NCBI RefSeq assembly: GCF_004193775.1
Contig: NC_041002.1
Span: 38,909,112 to 38,973,111 of the forward strand
Direction: 5' to 3'
Source of the DNA: Glycine soja
Lineage: Eukaryota > Streptophyta > Magnoliopsida > Fabales > Fabaceae
DNA: 64,000 nucleotides
Part shown: piece after piece, positions 57,401-64,000 of the stretch
How the letters are laid out: each line of letters starts with the position of its first letter
Numbering within the stretch: position 1 is the stretch's first letter
Position numbers and translations under genes: made by a program
Notes under the pieces: generated by a model
Databases searched by the model: none
Told to the model about the DNA's origin: nothing
Seen by the model: the letters and a program-made list of their open reading frames with translations, nothing else

Positions 57401-58801
57401 GGGACGTCGTGAACTCATTCATTGGATGGCCTAGACATCTAGTGAAACCTTTATCTTATGTAAGTAATATAATAATCCAGCTGCCAAATTGTCATTTGAA
57501 TACACACTTGTAATATTTGTTAAGTTGTTGATTAAATTTAATACTTATTTTCTTATACCATTTAGGATTCAGACCTTAATGTGCGGAAGCCAGTTGAACA
57601 TAGTAGTGATGCAAAGCTTGCAGGTGAATCCGATCCATTGGGAGAGTTGATGAAGATATTGTTTTATGTGTACCAAAATCCAGTGGAAGTGTCGTGGGAG
57701 GCGAGCCAATTTGGACTTCCTGATATTGGGGCAAAATTTTACATCACACATGTAGATCTAGCGGAAATAATATCAGGTGACAAGTGTTTAAACATAGCGA
57801 TACTATAGTTGTGGACCATGTAAGTCATTTTCCTGCAACCTTTATGTTTGATTACCTAATAACCATTATTTTTAAATGTAAAACATTTAAAATAATCATG
57901 ACTTGTCTTCCAAATAGATTTATGAATGAGTGCGGTAGAAGCAAAGCTAATCAGTCACTGTATGGTTTTCTGGAGCCTCAATCTATGCAAAATGCTAAGG
58001 AAAGACGTCAACAATGCCAACAATACATTGAAACATGGTTCAAGGAATCACAAAGGCAGTTGTATTTAGGAGCTTACTTGCATCAGTAAGTTCAATTGTT
58101 CTTCGAATTTAGGTCTTTTTTTTGTTGTTGTACAATTATGTTATTATAATTGTCCAATTCAGGGCACATCGGCAACTATTTGTTCTCCACCCAAGGGAAA
58201 ACACGATCGTTTGGTTTTGTTCTCTGAGGAAGAAGCCTGATATTTACATCAAAGGCGCAATTAACAGGTTCTATTCAAATATACAAATCATGGCATCAGT
58301 TGGTAATTGTTGTTACATATACAGCAAAAATGGTTGTCATATATATGCTATTTTTTTTAACTAGTGCAATAAAGACAATAACCAATTCTTTTCAAGGCAT
58401 GTCTAATCAAGGTGCACCTAGGTGGGTTGAACCCAAGGTAATCAGTACCTGTTTGTAATGAACCGTTTGTACATCTTTAAGTGTTGAATGTTAAGTAACC
58501 ATTAAAAATGTTATATGTAGAGTAATGTTCAAAGTGGAGGGTTTGAGTGCGGATATTATGTGATGCATTGGATGTGGTGCATCGTGACTGCGGGTTTGAA
58601 GGATGACTGGCACAAGGTAAACATAATGCATGGAGTTACGATTGTAACTTTGGTTAATATCTCTTAAGTTACTAATAATTTTATCTAATGTTAATTTTGT
58701 AGTGGTTTTTTGATGGATCACCGTTAGACGTAGAGGCCATCACAACAGTTCGGCAGAAATGGGCAACTTACTTTTTAACTTTTAGGAAAAGCAGTTGCTA
58801 A

Positions 58802-59714
58802 ATTTGATTTGTATTATGTACAACTACATTTTTCCTGTGCTTTCATCAAAGAATTAGAACAATTATGGTTGCAACTTTGTATGTTGGATACATTAGAGGA
58901 TCATTAATTCAAAAAAGGGTATTCAATTTGCATGGACTTATGTAGGATGCATGTCATTTGATGCTATTGTTCAGATTTCATTCCTACTATCGTGTAATTA
59001 GGATACATTTGATTAGATATGATCTTCGTACTTCCTGGTTTTGTGTTTGGTGCATCAACTTCAGCTTACCAGGTTCATGTGTCTCTTTCTCAATTTGTCA
59101 ATTTCTCTTGTGCATCAACTTGAAAAGGATTGTGTTTTGAGTGAGCAAGCTCTACCTGCTGATCTTGTTAAAAGGTAATCCTTATCTTACAAGTTAAAAA
59201 AATGCTCCTAAGGCAAAAAAAAAAAGTGTCTATGATTTCTATATTTTTAGTCAATGTTTGTCTTACTTTTTGCATTTTAAAATTGATGAATTCAGTTTTT
59301 CATTTTTACTAAAAAAAGTTGTCATTTTTTTTGCATTTGCCACATCAATGTGCTCACTATGCTGATGTTGGGGAGGTAGCAGCACACTCATAGGGTAAAT
59401 ACCTTAATTTCTGGATGGTGCTCTTGGTCACTTGTTACATAAGTAATTGAAATGCATGTAAGAATTCATAGTAGTAAAAATCTGATTCTGTATAAACATT
59501 TAGATTTCAAATGTATACCAGGAATCTTGATCCCATTTATTTGCTTGTAAGATGCATTTTATTTGTATGTTTGTGAGGATACATTTCAAATCTATTTCTA
59601 TAATTAATGGTCCAATATTTTCACACTTGTCATATGTACATAAATGATTATATAAATATTGAAAATCATGATGATGCTTTTGGTTGGCATTATGTGCGTC
59701 TTATTTAATTTATA
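58802..59714. other. CACTA-1 right interior, no gene recognised
   Basis: 3' flank of the second gene; AT-rich. No coding or element signature seen. Confidence 0.6.
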
Positions 59715-60273
59715 GGTACTAGAGACCAACGTAAAAAAAAAAGCATCAAAAAACGAAAAAAATAAAAAAAAAATAGACATACAAAGACGGTTCTCATAAA
59801 CATCGTAAAATGACAACATAATGTAGACATACAAAGATGGTTTCCATAACCGTCGTAAAATGGCAACACATACGAAGAAGTTTCCCGCAAAATGTCTTAG
59901 TATGTTGCAGTCTTGATGCCATCTACGAGGGTTTCCTACAACCGTCGTAAAATTATGTTCATACAAAGACAGTCATAAAAACCGCCTTAAAATGTAAAAT
60001 ATGGCTTTTTGAATCTAAGACGGTCCTCGGAACCGTCTTAGTATCCCGAAATAATCTGTAGACTTTAAGACGGTTATTAATGAAACGTCATAATTTTTAC
60101 CACATACTAAGACGGTTATTTTGAACCATCTTAGTATTCAAAACCTACAACGACGGTTCTTATAACTATCGTAAATTGTCTGATACATTTTACGACGTCG
60201 GCTTTAACGACAGTTGAAAACCGTCGTGACATGGGCTTAATAACCGACTTAAAATCCATTTTTTCTAGTAGTG
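59715..60273 (+). repeat. CACTA-1 right subterminal repeats and terminal inverted repeat
   Basis: At least ten imperfect palindromic units, each an AAGACGGTT or ACGACGGTT arm, about 5-10 bp, then an AACCGTCTTA or CCGTCGTAAA arm, spaced 30-60 bp. Ends TTTTTTCTAGTAGTG. Confidence 0.9.
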
Positions 60274-60354
60274 TTGGGATCCCGATTTGACTTTTGAGGC
60301 CATGGCTTGAAGCCCAACACCTTGAGGACAAGGTGTTTTTTATGGGTCAGGAAA

Positions 60355-60725
60355 TGTTATGATGCAGCGCACACAAGAACACAGCATTGTGGGACTGCAA
60401 TTAGACAAGGAGGAGACAAACACTACCCACAGAGCCAAAAGGAAAACAAGCAGGAAGATTTCGTAACCAATTCTGATCCTAAGCGCTAAGCTAGCGGGTT
60501 CTCATTAGATAGGGAGGATATCTTGGCTGTCAGGATCTTCATTTTGTTATCAAGTTTGTTATTGCACCTTAGGACCTGCTGAGGAAAGAATAATCATCTT
60601 AGCATTTGGGTGCCTATATAAGAATCAAGAATGTAATATAAATGCAAGTAATAACAATAAAAATTTTCCTTTCCTTTATCTCTCTTTCAAGAGGACTCTA
60701 GGCCTCAAACACTAGAAACATAACA
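60355..60725 (+). repeat. 3' LTR of the short gypsy-type element
   Basis: 371 bp, alignable over the full length with 1159-1530 at about 90% identity by eye, ending AACATAACA before the GTTTT target-site duplication. The TATATAAG box is conserved. Confidence 0.92.
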
Positions 60726-60845
60726 GTTTTCTATAGCAAGTTAGCAACAGTTTTTGTGATATACCATAATTGTATTGAAACAACTAAACAAATAGTCAAT
60801 TATTATGTTTTATGATATTCAACGTCTTTCAAATCATGTTTGCAG

Positions 60846-61873
60846 GTAGAAAGTGTGACACACTCAGGTCCAACAAAGCTAATACTTTACTTCACTGGAG
60901 CCACTAACATACTCTACACGTTTGGATGACATGTTGTGACTGTGTAAGTTTACCTTTTCCTTAGCAGCATTATCATCTATCCTCTGTCTTCCTTCACTAT
61001 GTTTTTATCTGTTTTTCTAAAAGGTTTTTATTTGCATCTTTTGTCATTTCTATCGGTTTTCGAGATCTGCTCAAAAAACAAAATCATGCAAAACCCACTT
61101 TCTCTTATTTTACTACTTTTGGCTAGAAAAGTGATACTTCCATCGCCCCTTATATCTGGGAATATTTTGTATTTGAATGTTCTTCATTTTCTACTTTCTT
61201 ACTATACCTCTCTCTCTTTTCTAAATTAAGTAAACTTAGGATTGTGAAAAATTGCAGTTTTATTGGATGATTGGTTCATATTGTATCTTTTGACTTTTGT
61301 TCCCAACCTACACAAAGTTCTAATTGTAATTAATTCCACGAAAGTGTTCAAGTTCATGACACAAAAGTATAATATAAAATCAAAAGCCTTAAGTAGCAAC
61401 TTTTTAACAACATAAAAATCTTTAAATAAACGTGAATACAAATTTGTCTAGTAAGATCCAAAATTAACCCTCATTTTCCTTTTAAACATAGATCTGAAGA
61501 TTTTACGGTTTATGTTTGTGGCTATGTGCATTAATATTTTACTTTTAGAAACTAATGATATTATTATTTGAAAACTTATTGCTCTCTATTTTTATTTAGA
61601 AGCTTCTATATCGACTTTTGTTGTGATTATTTTTCCTAGATCTTTTGTGCATAATAATGTTGCAGGGAGATTATGCACGCCATGAGGCAGCCCCGAAAGT
61701 TCAAATCCATCTACTGTCTGGCCACTTTGTACGTTTTCACTCTAACGATTCCTTTCGCCGTCGCCGTTTATTGGGCATTCGGTGATCAGCTCCTTGACCA
61801 CTCCAATGCATTCTCTCTCCTCCCAAAGAATGGCTTTCATGACGCCGCCGTCATCCTCATGCTCATTCACCAG
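60846..61873 (+). pseudogene. LAX: AUX1/LAX-type auxin influx carrier, 3' visible part (two exons), disrupted
   Basis: Exon 60846-60943 reads VESVTHSGPTKLILYFTGAT and NILYTFG, then TGA at 60927 where the family has Gly, then HVVTV. Exon 61666-61873 reads VEIMHAMRQPRKFKSIYCLA, TLYVFTLTIPFAVAVYWAFG and DHSNAFSLLPKNGFHDAAVI, ending IHQ. Splice sites are GCAG before both exons and GTAAG/GTAAA after. The first exon continues directly, in protein terms, from 1138 (IINGQ then VESV). The C-terminal exons are not in the window; a copia fragment and an Ogre-type LTR follow instead. The GGA-to-TGA change alone would remove about the last half of the carrier. Confidence 0.93.
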
Positions 61874-62194
61874 GTAAAACCCAAGTCAAACAAGCTATCA
61901 TTTTGTTCTCTGTTTTGTTCATTAAATTCATAAAAAATGAAATTGCGTAATTTTAAGAGCTATTATACCTTCTATAACTAATGGGATTTTATCTCTTTTT
62001 ATTATATTATTACTCGTTTTATAATCATATTTCTCATTTTATCTTATACTTTTATTTTATTCTCTTCTTATCTCTCGTAAAATGAATTATACACAAATAG
62101 ATTTTTCTATTTGTAAGAACAACACTTTTAAGGTCATATCTTTCTATTATTAAATTCATATCCAATTTATGATAAAATGTCATATTAGCTCAAT
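61874..62194. other. AT-rich intron remnant after the last visible LAX exon
   Basis: Starts GTAAAACCC. No coding content. The next homology is the copia fragment. Confidence 0.6.
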
Positions 62195-62675
62195 CAGAAT
62201 CAGAGAAAAGTTGAATCTTCAGGTCATTATCAATAGGATAAAAAAGACCTAAGCCCGAAGCACCTTTCAAATATCTCAGAATTCTTAAGACAACCTGTAA
62301 GTGAGGAGTTCTAGGCTTGGAAACAAATTGACTAACTTATTGCATAGCAAAATCAATGTCTGGTCGGGTGTTGGTTAAGTAAAGAAGTCTTTCAATAAGC
62401 CTCCTGAAAGAAGTGACATCCTTTATAAGATCTCCCTCATCAGAGTTCAATCTAAGCAATGGCTGGTTTGCAACCAGTAAGACCAAATTCAGAAAGTAAT
62501 TCTAAGCAATACTTTCTTTGATTCAAAATCAAGCCAGTCTTAGATCGTGCAACCTTAAAGCCCAAGAAAAACTTTAAATCACCTAAATCTTTGATGTGAA
62601 ACTGATCATGAAGTTGTTGTTTGACTGCATTGATTTCAACTAGACTATTTCCAGTAAGGACAACATCAACAACAT
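62195..62675 (-). pseudogene. Ty1-copia reverse transcriptase/RNase H fragment
   Basis: On the minus strand: VVDVVLTGNSLVEINAVKQQ (the place of the YVDD box, here with Asp replaced by Val), HIKDLGDLKFFLGFKVARSK, QRKYCLELLSEFGLTGCKPA, then RRLIERLLYLTNTRPDIDFA, a stop, LRILRYLKGASGLGLFY and IQLFSDSD followed by a stop. This is the end of copia RT and the start of RNase H. It is cut at 62675 by the Ogre-type LTR, so the upstream pol may continue beyond the window. Non-functional. Confidence 0.88.
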
Positions 62676-64000
62676 TGTCGCAACCTACCCTTTTGCGGGC
62701 GAGCGAGGCGAGGCTCACGGATGCGTCTTCCATAGGAGGAAAATGTGCAGAGTCGCCACCAACGTTTATTGAAAGGAAAACGTTAGAAAAACCAAAGGAA
62801 ACCGGTCATGAAGAATATTCCAGATTCAGGAGTTATCTTTACGTTTGAGAAAGGTATTAGCACCTCTCACGTTTGTCCCAAAGGACAACAGCCTTAGATT
62901 AGAATTGTGTGAAATTATGTATCTAAACTTTTATTTCCTTTTTTTATTTTTGAGGTCAACAAAAGCGGGGCTCTTGCTCCTACGTACCCTCCATCGAAGA
63001 GAAAATCAGACCTACATAGTTCTTTCAAAAGGGGCGAATCAAGTGATTCTTTTTACTTGGAAGGGGGTCATTTAAGGCATTGGACCTTAAAATGATCCAT
63101 TTTAATTGGTGAGAAAGCTAAGGCATTGGACCTCTAACCATCTCACGAGGTCAACAAAAGCGGGGCTTTTGCTCCTACGTATCCTCCATCGAAGAGGAAA
63201 TCAGACCTACGTAGTTCTCGCGAATGCGGTAAAGTTACATGTTGATTTTATGCTTTTGAATGGTCCATGTTAACCGGTAAAAGCAAAGAGGACCGTTTAA
63301 GGCGTTGGACCCTAAAGCAGTTTTCAGTGATTTTTGCAGACAAAGCTTGATTTGTGAGTTGATTTTAGCCTTAGTTTCACTTTGGTTATTAGTCAATTTA
63401 TTCAAGGAAACTTCCAAAGAAAAACGTCCGATTGATTTTTTTATTATTTTATTTAAAGATATTTTTATTATTTTATTATTATTTTGCCCTTTTTTGGTTT
63501 AACCGAGGTTACAGCGTGAACGATCGGTTAGATTTTGTTTTAATAGTGATTAAACTAGATTACAATACAAATGATCGGTTGAAATTCATTTCATCATTTA
63601 TTAGGCGAGAGAACGGCTTAAACGATTGGTTAAAGCTCGTTAAAAACGGAAGAAAAGAAACCAAAATTGAACGAAATAAAGATGAAAGCAAAAAAAAAAC
63701 AAGAAATGAATTAAAAGTCTCGGATTTGGAAACTTACCTGTTGAAGAACGAAAAACGGATGAAGAACAGTGAAGAACAGAGGAAAACCTTCACGGATTTG
63801 CTTACAGAAACGTCTCGGACGCGTTACGGAAGCACCTCGGCTTGGATTTTCTTCACGGAAACGATTTTTCTCACTAATTTCAAGTGATCCTCAGATACCA
63901 GGAGGGTTGAAAATTTTTTTTCTTCCCTCCTCCCCCTATTTATAGGGAAAAGAGGGAGAAGCTTGCCACCCAGCTCGCCCAGGCGAGCTAGGTTGCTTCC
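62676..64000 (-). repeat. Ogre-type LTR on the minus strand, continues past the window
   Basis: It begins TGTCGCAACCTACCC, the reverse complement of the Ogre LTR 3' end. It contains in reverse order the AGACCTACGTAGTTCT block, a GTAAG donor (near 63735), TATAAATA (63938-63945) and, at the window edge, the palindrome GCTCGCCCAGGCGAGC. It is closer to the Ogre-II LTR than to Ogre-I in the CCTCCTGGTA...TCACTTGAAATTAGTGA stretch. AACAT precedes it (62671-62675) as the candidate target-site duplication. Confidence 0.88.

Larger units (their letters stand above)
49821..58801 (+). pseudogene. CACTA-1 second gene: DNA-binding N-terminus, DUF8039-like domain, Ulp1-like cysteine protease
   Basis: Inferred exons: 49821-50105 (MATPPRSPPPPDSPTE, basic), 56125-56334 ([20 protein letters not shown]), 56426-56688 (1-nt deletion near 56475), 56767-57459 (coiled coil; MGLYIVCGD and EIQYVRDVVNSFIGWPRHLV, DUF8039-like), 57566-57819, 57918-58085 (YGFLEPQSMQNAKERR), 58163-58267, 58397-58437, 58521-58616 and 58703-58801, most with GT-AG borders. 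The protease part keeps the His (AHRQL; the usual Trp after it is Arg) and the Cys (FECGYYVMHWMW), as in C48 SUMO-protease-like enzymes. Stops at 56786 and 57805 break it. Linkage of Ulp1 domains to CACTA transposases is known in plants; its use to the element is unclear. Confidence 0.85.
2099..60273 (+). mobile_element. CACTA-1: large decayed CACTA (En/Spm-type) DNA transposon
   Basis: The left end is CACTACTACAAAAG at 2099. The right end, read in reverse complement from 60273, is CACTACTAGAAAAAA. The 3-bp target-site duplication TTG is at 2096-2098 and 60274-60276. Both ends carry subterminal repeats built on AAGACGGTT/AACCGTCTT. The body encodes a TNP2-type transposase (46497-49681) and a second protein ending in a Ulp1-like protease (49821-58801), the usual gene pair of legume CACTA elements. 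The 58-kb span includes CACTA-2, Ogre-II and their guests; without them about 20 kb remain. Both transposon genes carry stops or frameshifts, so it cannot move itself. Confidence 0.93.
1159..60725 (+). mobile_element. Short non-autonomous gypsy-type LTR retrotransposon in the LAX intron (interrupted by CACTA-1)
   Basis: The LTRs start TGTTATGATGCAG and end AACATAACA. The 5-bp target-site duplication GTTTT stands at 1154-1158 and 60726-60730. Removing CACTA-1 with one TTG copy leaves an element of about 1.4 kb: LTR, roughly 570 bp with the start of a gag-like reading frame, about 78 bp of 3' internal sequence, LTR. It has no protease, RT or integrase and so cannot be autonomous. The internal 3' end resembles the end of soybean gypsy (chromovirus-like) internal regions, a lineage call made from memory. 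The two LTRs differ at roughly 10% of positions by eye, so the insertion is old. It lies in sense orientation with the host gene. Confidence 0.9.

Noticed and set aside
46421..60273. Separate host gene encoding a Ulp1 SUMO protease
   Set aside because: The protease exons continue in frame from CACTA-type domains and lie between the CACTA transposase and the right CACTA end.
63432..63887. Lysine-rich coding region at the right edge
   Set aside because: It lies in the reverse-oriented Ogre-type LTR; the open frame is chance in A-rich DNA.

Overview
The window reads as plant nuclear DNA, most probably from soybean or a close Glycine relative. It is AT-rich, has spliceosomal GT-AG introns, and is dominated by plant LTR retrotransposons and CACTA transposons of types I know from soybean. 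The species call is inference; the plant call is secure. I saw no tRNA, rRNA, CRISPR array or bacterial operon.

The outermost layer is a host gene. Three exons of an AUX1/LAX-type auxin influx carrier lie at 1-1138 and two more at 60846-61873, on the + strand. Between them one intron (1139-60845) has grown to almost 60 kb by nested transposon insertion. The gene is also broken by a 16-nt frameshifting deletion in the third visible exon and a TGA in the fourth, so it is a pseudogene.

The nest can be read from target-site duplications (TSDs). (1) A short non-autonomous gypsy-type LTR element, 1159-60725 (TSD GTTTT, LTRs 372/371 bp), sits in the LAX intron. (2) A decayed CACTA element, CACTA-1, 2099-60273 (TSD TTG), sits inside it and carries a TNP2-type transposase and a second gene ending in a Ulp1-like protease. 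(3) CACTA-1 contains a small gene-capturing CACTA-2, 6241-11695 (TSD TGG), and a Tat/Ogre-type Ty3-gypsy element, Ogre-II, about 14071-46420, which has lost its 5' LTR. (4) Ogre-II is interrupted by a solo LTR, 15701-17424 (TSD CTTTC), and by a young complete Ogre-I, 22315-35038 (TSD ATGTA). To the right of the LAX exons, a minus-strand copia fragment is interrupted by another Ogre-type LTR that runs off the window.

Host gene fragments are carried by these elements: the first exons of a GH1 beta-glucosidase (CACTA-1), and an R2R3-MYB first exon, a WAT1/MtN21-type transporter first exon and an unidentified two-exon fragment (CACTA-2). CACTA-2 also holds two 5'-truncated LINE tails.

The Ogre elements have the order LTR, PBS, DUF7745-like ORF, gag, protease, G-patch-like segment, predicted intron, RT-RNaseH-integrase, a separate internal promoter and intron leading to a Transposase_32-like ORF, tandem repeats, polypurine tract, LTR. 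Ogre-I deleted everything from the middle of the DUF7745 ORF to the end of RT. This leaves an uninterrupted 712-codon fusion of DUF7745 N-terminus, RNase H and integrase. Most other coding regions carry premature stops, many explained by C-to-T change at CAG or CGA codons.
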